Of a stretch of 64,000 nt of DNA, positions 49,911-59,243 are shown in pieces. Within the stretch, counting starts at the first letter, position 1, and every line of letters starts with the position of its first letter. The stretch comes from CAZSDU01 sp963662525 (GTDB lineage: Bacteria > Bacteroidota > Bacteroidia > Bacteroidales > FEN-979), in assembly GCA_963662525.1 (NCBI GenBank), contig OY759717.1, positions 1,798,001 through 1,862,000 of the forward strand, in the 5' to 3' direction. Under the pieces are notes generated by a model that saw nothing but the letters and a program-made list of their open reading frames with translations, was not told where the DNA came from and did no database searches. Both the position numbers and the translations under genes were made by a program.

Positions 49911-50786
49911 TCAGAACCTTACCCTGATGTTTCCGGCCGCCCATATCAGCAGCAATGCAATAGCGACTGACAAAATCCGGATACGGCTGGTGAAGATCTG
50001 CTTATCCGACTTCCTTATCCTGGGTTGAAACCGGATTACCGGATCGTCAACCAGGATGATGGCCATATACCCCAGACTGATTAAAAAAGCAGGCCAGAAC
50101 AAGTTCGTAAACGGCCAATTGAAAGCCATAAGTATAACCACACCCAGGATCCAGGGTCTGAGGAAAACGGCAAGGAAATATGACCGCTGTGCTTCCGGGC
50201 TCTTAAAAAATGCCAGCGTAAAAACTGTTTTAAGAAATTGGAAGTACCAGAAGCGGCTGGTGATGACCAGCACGACCAGGACCAGCAACGCCAATATTCC
50301 CCTGGAAACAAGGGAATTCAGCATCCACATATAGGCCACGCCGAAACCATCATAAAGCATAGTCCCTGCCAGGATGCTACAAGGGAAGGCATTCACCATC
50401 AAAAAACACATCCAGGTCAGAACAAGTTTGGTTTTCCAACCAGTCATGCTAAGATTTTTCATAATAAGTAAAAGGGCCACTCCTCCTATAGACATCAGCA
50501 AGGGGCCTGAACCAAAAACCAGCATGATCATTTCTTCAGACCATTTGGCGCCGCTTTCCGAGAAAAAAGAAAGATGGAAAAGGCCGTAGCTGAAGTGGAT
50601 GTCAAAATAATTAAGGAGGATCATCAACCAGGCACATAGCAGGAATTGCATGAGCAGGGCTGAAAAAATGAATATCACCGACGAGAACAGACTCAGTTCA
50701 CGCAGGGAATGCTTTGACAGGGGCCCTTCAGCGGGTCTGCGTTTGCGTCGTTGGGGATAGAACATCCAGACAAAGAGCGGTTTCAC
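49911..50786 (-). CDS. Polytopic membrane protein coupled to a PID-CTERM-like gene
   Basis: 291 residues with about eight membrane segments (for example SSVIFIFSALLMQFLLCAWL, LLMSIGGVALLLIMKNL, LVLTWMCFLMVNAFPCSIL, ILALLVLVVLVITSRFWYF). Not recognised. Conserved-looking polar sites are NAFPCSILAG and YDGFGVAYMWMLNSLVSRG. I looked for the exosortase Cys/Arg/His pattern and for HExxH and found neither. Its GTG start overlaps the stop of the PID-CTERM-like gene by four bases (GTGA), so the two are translationally coupled. This makes a transporter, anchor or processing partner for that small protein possible (inference). Confidence 0.6.
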   Translation of the reverse strand: MKPLFVWMFYPQRRKRRPAEGPLSKHSLRELSLFSSVIFIFSALLMQFLLCAWLMILLNYFDIHFSYGLFHLSFFSESGAKWSEEMIMLVFGSGPLLMSIGGVALLLIMKNLSMTGWKTKLVLTWMCFLMVNAFPCSILAGTMLYDGFGVAYMWMLNSLVSRGILALLVLVVLVITSRFWYFQFLKTVFTLAFFKSPEAQRSYFLAVFLRPWILGVVILMAFNWPFTNLFWPAFLISLGYMAIILVDDPVIRFQPRIRKSDKQIFTSRIRILSVAIALLLIWAAGNIRVRF

Positions 50787-51031
50787 TTTTCCCTTGCTTC
50801 AGGTTTTCCTTTTGTTTTTTTTCTGGACTTGAAGAGTTTCTTACCGCCATAGGCAGCGCCCAGGGCAAGCAGAATGCCGAGTCCGCCATCGATGGGCCCG
50901 CCAACCGGACCATCGCTGCCCCCACCTCCGGTACGCGCATTACCAGGAGGAGGAGGAGGAGCCTGAGCCAATGCCGAAATACCAACACTTATTAAAACAG
51001 CAATAAACAGGATTTTGATGATGTTTTTCAT
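50783..51031 (-). CDS. Small PID-CTERM-like exported protein, second copy
   Basis: 82 residues: signal peptide (MKNIIKILFIAVLISVGISA), linker QAPPPPPGNARTGGGGSDG, then GGPIDGGLGILLALGAAYGG and a basic tail (KKLFKSRKKTKGK). It is closely similar to the protein at 17252-17500 in length, opening MKNIIK and the PIDGGLGILLALGA block. It starts 12 bp after a large T9SS gene's stop and overlaps the following membrane-protein gene by 4 bp, so three genes are linked. Confidence 0.75.
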   Translation of the reverse strand: MKNIIKILFIAVLISVGISALAQAPPPPPGNARTGGGGSDGPVGGPIDGGLGILLALGAAYGGKKLFKSRKKTKGKPEAREK

Positions 51032-51043
51032 AGTAGGTATGTT

Positions 51044-54000
51044 TTATTTGTTGATGACCTTTGCAACAAAATTCCGTCCCTCGGAAGAAACGGTTAAAAT
51101 GTAAATGCCTTGTGCAATTGGAGCTTCCATGCTGATGATCCCTTCCATTTTATTTACCTGGCTACGGATGATTTTTCCCAGTACATCATACAGGGTAATA
51201 TTGACCGTATGACCCTGCATTGAGGGTACGTCCATGTAGATTTTGCCGTTGCTGATGAAGGCCTTTCCGTCGCTGGCATTGACGGAATTGATCCCATCAG
51301 GATAACCGAAAATCAGGCTGTACCTTTTTTCACTGTTGGAGGTGTCATGGGCAAACACATAGCTGCTGTTGTGCCGCAGGTCGGTCATCGACCCGTTGAG
51401 ATGGTCCTGAAGCCGGATGGGCAGCATGGGATCAAAGCTTTCAATACCCGAGAACTGCAGACTGACCTCTCCGGCATGGCTCGTTTTAAAGTCCAGGGGA
51501 ACGATCAGCGAACCTGAAGGGGGAGGCAGCTGGTTGATGCTCAGATGGAATTCTCCTTTTTCGGTCCACAACTGAGGCGCATCTTCCAGACCCCAGAGTT
51601 TGAAACCGTCAAGCTGAGGGTCGAAGTCTGAACCTGCTGAACTGTTGAAACCCACAAAGGTCTCGTCGTAGTAATTGTTGGATTGGGCCGTAATTTTAAG
51701 CTGGTTCGAAGGAGCCGATTTATAGAACGACTGGGTATTGTGAACACAGGCACTGTTGTTGACCGTAAGCGTAGGGGAACCGCTGGTCATGACAATGAAG
51801 GACTGACCGACAGGTATGTTATAGTTGCTGCTTGCAGTTATTGTCGTATAGTTCCCTGCACCCGCAGGCCATATATAAGCTGTAGCCCCGATATTGTTTT
51901 TTACCCACCCTCCCGATGAACCCCAGTTGATGGCCGAGGGGTAGGGGTTGGGCACCAAGTTAAATGTGTATGTTCCACCGTAAGATACTGAAAGCGGGAA
52001 TGAACCTGTATTCAGGGAGCCGTTGAATGTATAGGTGTGAGAGGCCTCGGGGTAATAGATCATGTAACCTGTATTGCACAACAATGGTGTTGTGGTGGAG
52101 GTTCCGAGGTTGACCCATTTCCCATAATAGTTGCTATTCTCAGGATCAGCCTGTGTTGCATCCAGTTTGTACAGATAAGAGCCCAGGAAGAGGTTGGAGG
52201 TCGGACTGCCATAGTAAACCGGGATGGATACGAAATGGTACATGTTGGCTTCCAGATTTGAACTTCCGCTGATGTACCGATTTACTGTAGCCCCTACAGA
52301 TGAGGAGCTTTGGATTAGAGATCCTGTACCCGTTGCATCGCTGCTGATCACCAGTCCGGAGTTGCCGGCGCTGTTGGTGAGAGCCCCATTGACCGTCAGG
52401 GCTTTACCGGGATCAATTGTCAATACAGCTCCTGACTGGATGGTCATGTTGTTGCATGCAGCCGGATTGGCGACCGCCTGTGTTACATGGGGCTGATTGG
52501 AAGGAGCAGAAGGAATGGTTACGTTGGAGGAGGCAATGGGTGCTGAACCAAGGTCCCAGTTGGATGTCACGGACCAATCAGTGGACGTTGTGCCCATCCA
52601 AATTAGCGCGGTATTCTTTTCCCAGGCTCCCATCTCCGGAGAATCTGATCGGGTTGACCCGCCGTAGTCGGTGGTGACTCCTGTCCCCGATGCTGCTGGC
52701 AATAATGTCGAAGGAATATAATCTATGGCATTGATACCCCCAGCAGAGGCGAAGGATGGATCGAGGTCCTGACTATGAGAATCCTGTCCAGTCGCAGTTC
52801 TCCAGTCCGCCAGAGTTGTTTTATCACTACTATAAAATCCCAGTACTCCATCTGTCCCTGTTACGTAATAATCATTGTAATCGATTGCCGAAACTGCACC
52901 GGAAAGGTAAATGGCATAATGTTTACCGGTGGCCCCGCTATTGGAGCGAGCATTGAACAGAATATTATTTTTGTAATTTCTTGTGCCTCCGCTACCAGCA
53001 TCATGATATAAACAGGCGCTTTTCAAAGAACCTGATATAGGTGATCCGTTCAGGTAAACAGAATTAAAATAAATACTGCTGGTATACCCCGGTGTATTTG
53101 CGTCATAGATTCCGTAAAGATTTGAAATTGTATTGCCTCCAAGGATTATAATGTTGTTTGAATAGGTCGTAGTGCCCTGGCCGATCTTGATTCCATGAAG
53201 GCTTGCTGAACTACTGCTTGAACTGACGCTCAGCCCATAAATGATATTGCCGTTCACAGAACTACCAGAGGATTGTCCATAATGGTAAATCCCTGCCACA
53301 TGTCCGGTAAAATCGGAACGTGAATTGGATATATTATACACGGTGTTGCCAGAAATGGTCTGGTTGTTGCCGTTATAGATAGGCGCAACAATTCCGCCTG
53401 CAGAAAGCGAGGTGGAGGGGTAGCCGGTTGAAATGACAGGACCTGTTCCATTATTCGCATTCGCGATGGTTAAATCGTGTATCGTGTTTCCGGTTATAGT
53501 GTTTACTGCCTGAAAAGGATAGATCCCATAAATATACCCCTGCGAGGCGGTTGTTGCATTCGTTGTTCCGTTGGTCAGATTGGCTATTGTGTTATTTGAG
53601 ATATTCATCGTAGAACTGCCCTGAATTTTGATTCCCACAACTGTCTGAGCGTTAGAGGTGGAAGCAGAAGTTGCGTTGATGCTGTTTGAGGTGGTCGTGC
53701 TGCCCACCAGGTTATTGCTGGTGGAACCTGAACCGCAAGTCGACGTAACCAAGATACCCAAAAAATTTGTCGCATTAGCCGCATTGCTGTTTGCAACAGT
53801 AATGGCACCAATGGTATTATTGTTTACGGTCGAGGAACAATAAACTCCTTGTATGATTCCCCTAAACCCTCCATCGGATGAGCCTGTTGTAAAAATTATG
53901 GAACCAGTACCGGTAGATGAACCGATACTATTGTTCGAGACATTATTGTCGCCAGCGTTAAAGTTAATTCCATCCCAGCCATAATTTCCCGAGTTGGTAT

Positions 54001-55036
54001 AACTGAAATTTTTGATGGTATTCCCCTGGATATAATTCGTTGCTCCTGCCTGCTTGGCGTTAAGAAAAATTGCTGTGAAACCGATATTACCAGTTGTTTT
54101 GGTCCATGTTCCGCTGCAAAGTGGCGCATTACCTCCGATATAATTATTGGAAATGGTAAAACCGCTGCCATGATCGGCCCATACATAGATAGCACTTGCA
54201 CTTCCTGAAATAGAGGAGGTGAAGTTCTGGGTATCGTAAAAGCTGTTTCCGCTGATTGTCCAGCCCGTACTATAACTGTTGTTAGGGTGTGCATCATCTT
54301 GTGCGGAAAGAACTATAGCTCTGGTCCAATTTTGGTTGAGATTTAATACATCATAAAAATTGTTATTGGTCACGGTGTTTGAACTGTTCATTACCGCTTC
54401 ACTAAATCCGCATGAAAACAGTGCATTTCGTGGCCTGTTTCCACCCGCATTGGTGATTTCATTATGGTCGATAGTATTATTGCTGTTTCCGGTGGTAGTT
54501 GCTACATTTTTAAAGGTTAGTATTCCATTGTATTGAGTTGTCGTAGAACCCTGAAGTTTACAATATTTTATAATGTTATAGGTAGCATCATTTGTGAGTC
54601 TGATTGTGGAAGTATTACTGCCGTTGGATGTGCTTGCATTGGAAATTACAAGACTGACTGTGAATCCCGTTGCATTTACTTGACCATCAACAGTCACATG
54701 ATCGGCGCCGTTGAGATCAATAATTGGACTTCCCAGGTTCCCGCTGATCGACAAACCAGTGGTGGTGGGATAAATGTTCACCGAGGTGTAATTGGCGCTT
54801 CCCGAACTGCTGGCATTCAGGACGGCGGAAGAGGTTTCGGTTGTACTACCGATGATCTGTAGGGTGATGGCCCCGGTTAATGTTCCATCGTTGATTTTAT
54901 CGAAGGCCGCCTTCAGGGTTGCATAATCACCACCGGATCCAATGGTCTTTGAAACATCAACAGGGGCATTCTGGGCGTTTAACGCCAGGTTCGTGCTTAT
55001 GAAAATAAGCAGAGCGAGTAAAATTCTATGTTTCAT
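51044..55036 (-). CDS. T9SS-secreted parallel beta-helix protein
   Basis: 1330 residues from ATG 55036, which starts a proper signal peptide (MKHRILLALLIFISTNLALN). The first 750 residues form a right-handed beta-helix with many Asn-rich turns typical of pectate-lyase-like folds (TISGNSFYDTQNF, TISNNYIGGN, SISGNTVYNISNSRSDFTGH). Then a beta-sandwich/parallel-beta region (VTIPSAPSNQPHVTQAV, MTIQSGAVLTIDPGKALTV), the conserved pre-terminal module (MYHFVSIPVY) and a T9SS domain ending NFVAKVINK. No clear lyase catalytic residues, so carbohydrate binding or adhesion is as likely as cleavage. The PID-CTERM-like gene follows 12 bp downstream. Confidence 0.8.
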   Translation of the reverse strand: MKHRILLALLIFISTNLALNAQNAPVDVSKTIGSGGDYATLKAAFDKINDGTLTGAITLQIIGSTTETSSAVLNASSSGSANYTSVNIYPTTTGLSISGNLGSPIIDLNGADHVTVDGQVNATGFTVSLVISNASTSNGSNTSTIRLTNDATYNIIKYCKLQGSTTTQYNGILTFKNVATTTGNSNNTIDHNEITNAGGNRPRNALFSCGFSEAVMNSSNTVTNNNFYDVLNLNQNWTRAIVLSAQDDAHPNNSYSTGWTISGNSFYDTQNFTSSISGSASAIYVWADHGSGFTISNNYIGGNAPLCSGTWTKTTGNIGFTAIFLNAKQAGATNYIQGNTIKNFSYTNSGNYGWDGINFNAGDNNVSNNSIGSSTGTGSIIFTTGSSDGGFRGIIQGVYCSSTVNNNTIGAITVANSNAANATNFLGILVTSTCGSGSTSNNLVGSTTTSNSINATSASTSNAQTVVGIKIQGSSTMNISNNTIANLTNGTTNATTASQGYIYGIYPFQAVNTITGNTIHDLTIANANNGTGPVISTGYPSTSLSAGGIVAPIYNGNNQTISGNTVYNISNSRSDFTGHVAGIYHYGQSSGSSVNGNIIYGLSVSSSSSSASLHGIKIGQGTTTYSNNIIILGGNTISNLYGIYDANTPGYTSSIYFNSVYLNGSPISGSLKSACLYHDAGSGGTRNYKNNILFNARSNSGATGKHYAIYLSGAVSAIDYNDYYVTGTDGVLGFYSSDKTTLADWRTATGQDSHSQDLDPSFASAGGINAIDYIPSTLLPAASGTGVTTDYGGSTRSDSPEMGAWEKNTALIWMGTTSTDWSVTSNWDLGSAPIASSNVTIPSAPSNQPHVTQAVANPAACNNMTIQSGAVLTIDPGKALTVNGALTNSAGNSGLVISSDATGTGSLIQSSSSVGATVNRYISGSSNLEANMYHFVSIPVYYGSPTSNLFLGSYLYKLDATQADPENSNYYGKWVNLGTSTTTPLLCNTGYMIYYPEASHTYTFNGSLNTGSFPLSVSYGGTYTFNLVPNPYPSAINWGSSGGWVKNNIGATAYIWPAGAGNYTTITASSNYNIPVGQSFIVMTSGSPTLTVNNSACVHNTQSFYKSAPSNQLKITAQSNNYYDETFVGFNSSAGSDFDPQLDGFKLWGLEDAPQLWTEKGEFHLSINQLPPPSGSLIVPLDFKTSHAGEVSLQFSGIESFDPMLPIRLQDHLNGSMTDLRHNSSYVFAHDTSNSEKRYSLIFGYPDGINSVNASDGKAFISNGKIYMDVPSMQGHTVNITLYDVLGKIIRSQVNKMEGIISMEAPIAQGIYILTVSSEGRNFVAKVINK

Positions 55037-55172
55037 GGTTGCTGGATTTTGATGCCCGAAGGGCGGGGTGGGAACCATTGGTTAGTTTTTATTATTGAAG
55101 ATTAAAAGTATAATAATTCTTTTAATTGTTAATTGTTTATCAATATGTTTTTTGTGATCGGGGACTGAACCC

Positions 55173-55640
55173 TCACCTGGATCCTGACTGCTGTTTGATC
55201 CATTCGGGAGTGTACTGAAAGTACCTTTGTTTAACCGCTGCAGGCAGTTCAACGTATTTTCCGATCGTCTTCCTGCACAGGTCCGATCCGCACTGACACT
55301 CCATCACCCAGGCATCTGCAATGATCGTGGAATAATCAAAAGTAACTTCCTCGCCGGCTTTAATATTTCTCATCGCGACAAGAAATACATCCTTAACAAT
55401 TCCTGCATTGGGGTCGCAGGAATGATTGGTTCGCACCGCGGGTTCCCTCGCCATAATGTATTTGTCAACCCCGATATTGAACAGATGATCTATAACCTCA
55501 TCAGGAATACCGTCGAATTCGGGTATCGTGACCACGGGTCCCGAAAATTCAGTGATAATCTCATCTTTTTTAATGTCCCTGATCGCAAAAATTCCCAGGC
55601 CTTTGCTACTTGTTCTTTGAACGCTTACGAGATCTTTCAT
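55173..55640 (-). CDS. SET-domain protein (putative lysine methyltransferase)
   Basis: 155 residues. SET motifs are complete: GLGIFA (14-19), TNHSCDPNAG (71-80), GEEVTFDYS (96-104) and a post-SET Cys cluster CQCGSDLC (115-122) that would bind zinc with the Cys of NHSC. SET enzymes move a methyl group from S-adenosylmethionine to protein lysine; bacterial substrates are mostly unknown. The gene is monocistronic, faces a hypothetical gene across a perfect palindrome, and has a decayed partial copy at 56660-56708. Confidence 0.9.
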   Translation of the reverse strand: MKDLVSVQRTSSKGLGIFAIRDIKKDEIITEFSGPVVTIPEFDGIPDEVIDHLFNIGVDKYIMAREPAVRTNHSCDPNAGIVKDVFLVAMRNIKAGEEVTFDYSTIIADAWVMECQCGSDLCRKTIGKYVELPAAVKQRYFQYTPEWIKQQSGSR

Positions 55641-55893
55641 TTTTAATGAATTAAATGAATACAGGATAAAAGTTTCTTATGCAATCTCTCAAAGATATCA
55701 AATATTTTTTATTGCCGGCTTCACCTATTCCTTTACAACATTGCCAGAGGAAGAACCATTGGAAAATATATTTTCCAATGATTATGGCAACGGCTTTTCC
55801 AATGAAACGCAATAGTTGTTATCTTCTTTAAGGTTAAATGGATGCCGGCCGTACTTGGATATTAAAAATTGTTATTTTTATAACCATAAATTT
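55641..55893. other. Divergent intergenic region with operator
   Basis: No gene. It contains the 24-bp palindrome listed next and A/T-rich flanks. No exact TAnnTTTG box was found for either gene. Confidence 0.5.
55757..55780. promoter_or_regulatory. Perfect 24-bp palindrome with an extra half-site
   Basis: Half-site CATTGGAAAATA (55757-55768) is followed directly by its exact inverse TATTTTCCAATG (55769-55780). A third copy of the half, TTTTCCAATG, lies at 55795-55804. The spacing between the arms of the pair and the third site is about 25 bp. It lies between the divergent SET gene and the hypothetical gene at 55894, a natural place for a shared operator. Confidence 0.6.
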
Positions 55894-56604
55894 ATGGTGT
55901 TAATTCAGAATGAAATGACCTCTAAATCAGTTGCGTTTTCTATAAACCTGATCTTATTACTCATCATGCTGCCGATTGCTCTGGGGCAAAAAATGCTGCT
56001 TAATACCAGGGAAATAGATCAGAAATTCTCACAGGTTTGGAAAGAAAGCAAAGTGTCGAGAAAAAATTATGCCTGGAAGTCCAGAATTGAAGTCGCAAGA
56101 GACAATAAAGTAATGCAGGTACTGGTCGAAGAAATTTCATTCGATCCAAGGGGAAGGCAGATCCGGAAAGTAATCAGCAATCAGGAAACTCCGCTTCCTT
56201 CGACTTTTTTAATCCGCCAGATAGCTGAAGGCCAGAAAGCGAAAATCGTTGCTTTCATGAGCGATCTCAGTGTTTTCCTTGAGCAATATGCCCTTGATAA
56301 TGACAGCCTGAGACATGCTTTTTTTTCGAAGGCAAGCATCAGCAGCCCGGATACAAGAGGGCAATTGTTGATTTCGGGGTCCAATGTGCTCACCCGGGGG
56401 GACCAACTAAAATGGTGGATTGATACCCGGTCTTATACCATCACCTATGCGACTATTTCAACAACATTTAAAGGGATAAGCGCTGAATTTTCAGCCACCT
56501 ACTACCTGTTGCCAGGCTTGAATTACATGTCACAGGCAAAGATCAGGGTACCTTCAAAAAATATGGTAATTACCCTGAAGTTCTTCGATTTTGTGAAGCG
56601 ATGA
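55894..56604 (+). CDS. Exported protein of unknown function, possibly LolA-like fold
   Basis: About 236 residues from ATG 55894 (ATG 55915 is equally possible; both precede the signal peptide SINLILLLIMLPIALGQ). The mature part has beta-rich segments VMQVLVEEISFDPRGRQIRK, LISGSNVLTRGDQLKWWIDT, TYATISTTFKGISAEFSATY and ends MVITLKFFDFVKR. The alternating strands with the DPRGR and WWIDTRSYTI turns recall LolA-type lipid or lipoprotein carriers, but no signature proves it. Divergent from the SET gene across a palindrome. Confidence 0.6.
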   Translation: MVLIQNEMTSKSVAFSINLILLLIMLPIALGQKMLLNTREIDQKFSQVWKESKVSRKNYAWKSRIEVARDNKVMQVLVEEISFDPRGRQIRKVISNQETPLPSTFLIRQIAEGQKAKIVAFMSDLSVFLEQYALDNDSLRHAFFSKASISSPDTRGQLLISGSNVLTRGDQLKWWIDTRSYTITYATISTTFKGISAEFSATYYLLPGLNYMSQAKIRVPSKNMVITLKFFDFVKR

Positions 56605-56659
56605 TCGCGGCTTGCAAGCGTGTGCTTTTATGCTTTTATACCAGGGTTCATGTTTGCGA

Positions 56660-56708
56660 TTTGATCCATTCGGGCGTCTGCAATGAATGTGGAATAATCA
56701 AAAGTAAC
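56660..56708 (-). pseudogene. SET-gene fragment with internal deletion
   Basis: Positions 56660-56674 (TTTGATCCATTCGGG on plus) match 55194-55208 exactly, and 56677-56708 match 55315-55346 of the intact SET gene at 30 of 32 bases. The 106 bp that separate these blocks in the SET gene are missing. It therefore looks like the remnant of a duplicated SET gene that suffered an internal deletion, now only about 50 bp long. Confidence 0.75.
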
Positions 56709-56715
56709 CTATGGG

Positions 56716-57777
56716 TCAATACCTTGCAGGTAACTGGTAATTTCGGGCCGCCAGCATGGAGATCAGCATTCCCGGATCATCAGTGATGATGCCATCCACT
56801 CCCCAGTTAATAAGCGTTGACACCAGGGAGGGATTAAATACAGTACCGCTATGTTCCGGCCAGGTCCAGACTACAACTTTTAATCCAAGTGCATGGGCCT
56901 CATCCAGTTTTGCCTTGGTAAGCACCACATCTTCCGGCTCCCAGCAGGTTCCGCCCAGGTCTTTGACCATCTGGGGAATTGAATTTTTATGATCCTTCAC
57001 CAAAACCCCGCCGGTCCATAATCCTGCTATGGCCGGATCGGGATCAAAGAAACTGTAAGGAGTTCCCGGTTCATTGTCCCATTCGGTGAGGTAGGCTGTC
57101 TTCACCCGGGCATTCAGTTTCTGAAGTTCATAGAGGCATCTCCAATCGAACGATTGGATCTCGCATATGTCAACGATATCCTCTTCAACCAAAATGGTAT
57201 AAAGCGCCGCGGCAAACTCAGCCGGGGTAAAAGTCCAGTCGGTATGTTCGGGATCGGTTTTAAATTCGATCTGGAAGCCAACTTTTCTCTTTGTTTTACC
57301 ATTCACATAGTGAATCACTTCACGCAGGGTGGGCATATGTATGCCATCCATGCCCATCTGGGCCGGGAAAAATTTGCTGTAGGCGCTGGCTGTATCCATC
57401 CGCCCGACATCATATTTCTGAACCTCTGCCAGGGATAGCGATTTTACAATTTTTCGCTCTGTGATGAATTTTCCATCAATATCCCGTACAATGTCAGGAT
57501 TCAGCCTGATATCGTGTGATACGACGACTTCTCCTTCTTTCGACATCACGATGTCCATGTCCACCCAGTGGGTGCCGATGGCCAGACCTGCGGTATAACC
57601 AGGAATGGTATTCTCAGGAGCATAGCTTCTTGCTCCCCGGTGTGCATAAACTTCTAATTTTTTGCGCGTATCAGGTGTAACAGGTTCACTGGTTTGTTTT
57701 TTACAACCTGGATGTATCAGAGTAACCAATGTGCCCAGAATCAGAAGAAATACGCGGATTGCTTTTAACTTTTTCAT
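56716..57777 (-). CDS. Glycerophosphodiester phosphodiesterase lipoprotein
   Basis: 353 residues from ATG 57777 (MKKLKAIRVFLLILGTLVTL), with a lipobox-like HPGC so a lipid anchor is likely. GDPD motifs: EVYAHRGARSYAPENT, WVDMDIVMSKEGEVVVSHD, and late QIEFKTDPEHT and VVVWTWPEH, IITDDPGML. It hydrolyses glycerophosphodiesters to glycerol-3-phosphate and an alcohol outside the cytoplasm. The DMDIV in place of the common ELDVQ is a conservative change at the metal site. A TATCTTTG box lies 25 bp upstream. Confidence 0.92.
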   Translation of the reverse strand: MKKLKAIRVFLLILGTLVTLIHPGCKKQTSEPVTPDTRKKLEVYAHRGARSYAPENTIPGYTAGLAIGTHWVDMDIVMSKEGEVVVSHDIRLNPDIVRDIDGKFITERKIVKSLSLAEVQKYDVGRMDTASAYSKFFPAQMGMDGIHMPTLREVIHYVNGKTKRKVGFQIEFKTDPEHTDWTFTPAEFAAALYTILVEEDIVDICEIQSFDWRCLYELQKLNARVKTAYLTEWDNEPGTPYSFFDPDPAIAGLWTGGVLVKDHKNSIPQMVKDLGGTCWEPEDVVLTKAKLDEAHALGLKVVVWTWPEHSGTVFNPSLVSTLINWGVDGIITDDPGMLISMLAARNYQLPARY

Positions 57778-57801
57778 GGGATTCAGCATTTACAATACAT
57801 T

Positions 57802-57809
57802 CAAAGATA
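57802..57809 (-). promoter_or_regulatory. Promoter -7 box of the GDPD gene
   Basis: TATCTTTG on the minus strand, 24 bp before the ATG at 57777; exact consensus match. Confidence 0.5.
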
Positions 57810-57978
57810 ACACACAGCAGGAAATACTTATGAAAGTATAAATATACAAAATAGACCGGATATTCAGAAAATAGAACCAGACGAGATAGAAACATTTTGC
57901 ATTAAAATAAACTCGCCTCCCCACAATTATTTGACATACGGTGAGTTTATAAAACTGAAATCCAATATACCGGGCGCA

Positions 57979-59217
57979 ATGAAAGAACAAATCATTCAAA
58001 GCATCAACGACCCTGAAATGCTTGAAATCTTATTCAGGAAGGATAAAACCGCCTTTATACGTGATTTTGATGAAGCCACCGGGGGGATTGATACCAGCCT
58101 TGTAAAATTCTGGCAGATCAGACTCAAAAATACAGAGCGGATCCGGCAACATCCGTCGCTGAAAACCGGATTCGTGGTTATGGCAGGTATTTCCATCATG
58201 ATTGCTTTGCTGGTAAGACTGCCGTTGTTCCTGATAAGCATGGCCCCGGAGGAGTTTTACCTCCGGAACCTTTGCATCCTGATTTTTTCAGGGCTTACAG
58301 CCTGGTTTATTATCAGAAACAAGATCGCAGACCGGAAGAGAATACTCCTTCTTGCTCTTCTTACCCTGACGTTGATCATCTTTATGAATCTTTTACCCGA
58401 AAAACAGACCGATATATCCATCCTGGCCTTTATGCACATTCCCCTCTTCATGGGATTTATTTTTGCAATGGCCTATATTTCTTTCAACATCAGTAATACC
58501 GCGAAAGTCTCCGGATTCATACGCTATTGCGGAGAACTGGCCATCATGATCGGGCTGCTGGCCATAGCCGGAGCGATTTTGTCGGGCATGACCATTGGCA
58601 TGTTTGAAATTATCGGGATGAAAATAGAGCAATTTTACATGGAAAATGTAGGGATCATCGGCTTGGCAGTTCTCCCGGTGATTGCTGCCTGGCTGATTGA
58701 CCTTTACCCGGGAATTACAGACAGGATCGCACCGGTCATTGCAAGGATCTTCACCCCTCTGGTTCTCATCGCCGCCAGTAGTTACCTCGTGGCCCTCTCC
58801 ATTTCCGGGATCAGCCTGTCAGGAAACCGCGAATTCCTGCTGATCTTTAATGTCATGTTGCTGTTCATTATGGTAATTATCGTCTTCTCCCTTTCCGAGC
58901 TGGACAAATCAGATGTCCGGAAACTGAACCTGATCCTGTTGTTTATCCTTGTGGTGGTTGCCTTGCTGATCGATCTGTTTGCACTTTCTGCCATCATTAC
59001 CAGGCTTTCGGAAGGGTTTACCCCAAACAGGACCGTCGTATTGATTTCCAACATCCTGATCCTGATCAATCTGCTGCTTGTTTTGCCAGATCTTTTCTTA
59101 GCAGGTTTCAGGGGGAGGCGGCTGGACCGCATGGAAAGGATCATCAACCGGTACCTGCCGGTCTATTTCATTTACAGTATCGTGGTGATTTTTATATTTC
59201 AACAACTATTTTCCTGA
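57979..59217 (+). CDS. DUF4153-like polytopic membrane protein
   Basis: About 412 residues from ATG 57979; a TTG at 57931 would add 16 residues. A cytoplasmic N-terminal part of about 60 residues precedes roughly ten membrane segments. The late motif SEGFTPNRTVVLISNILILI is the usual DUF4153 mark. The function of DUF4153 is unknown. It is divergent from GDPD and ends 26 bp before a convergent lipoprotein gene. Confidence 0.65.
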   Translation: MKEQIIQSINDPEMLEILFRKDKTAFIRDFDEATGGIDTSLVKFWQIRLKNTERIRQHPSLKTGFVVMAGISIMIALLVRLPLFLISMAPEEFYLRNLCILIFSGLTAWFIIRNKIADRKRILLLALLTLTLIIFMNLLPEKQTDISILAFMHIPLFMGFIFAMAYISFNISNTAKVSGFIRYCGELAIMIGLLAIAGAILSGMTIGMFEIIGMKIEQFYMENVGIIGLAVLPVIAAWLIDLYPGITDRIAPVIARIFTPLVLIAASSYLVALSISGISLSGNREFLLIFNVMLLFIMVIIVFSLSELDKSDVRKLNLILLFILVVVALLIDLFALSAIITRLSEGFTPNRTVVLISNILILINLLLVLPDLFLAGFRGRRLDRMERIINRYLPVYFIYSIVVIFIFQQLFS

Positions 59218-59243
59218 TTTAAATTTCCGTTGTTAACTGACCG

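Noticed and set aside
49911..50786. Exosortase or HExxH membrane protease assignment
   Set aside because: The Cys/Arg/His order of exosortases and an HExxH motif are both absent; kept as unassigned membrane protein.
55173..55640. SET gene as contamination from a eukaryote
   Set aside because: Small stand-alone SET proteins with post-SET cysteines occur in bacteria, and flanking genes are clearly Bacteroidota.
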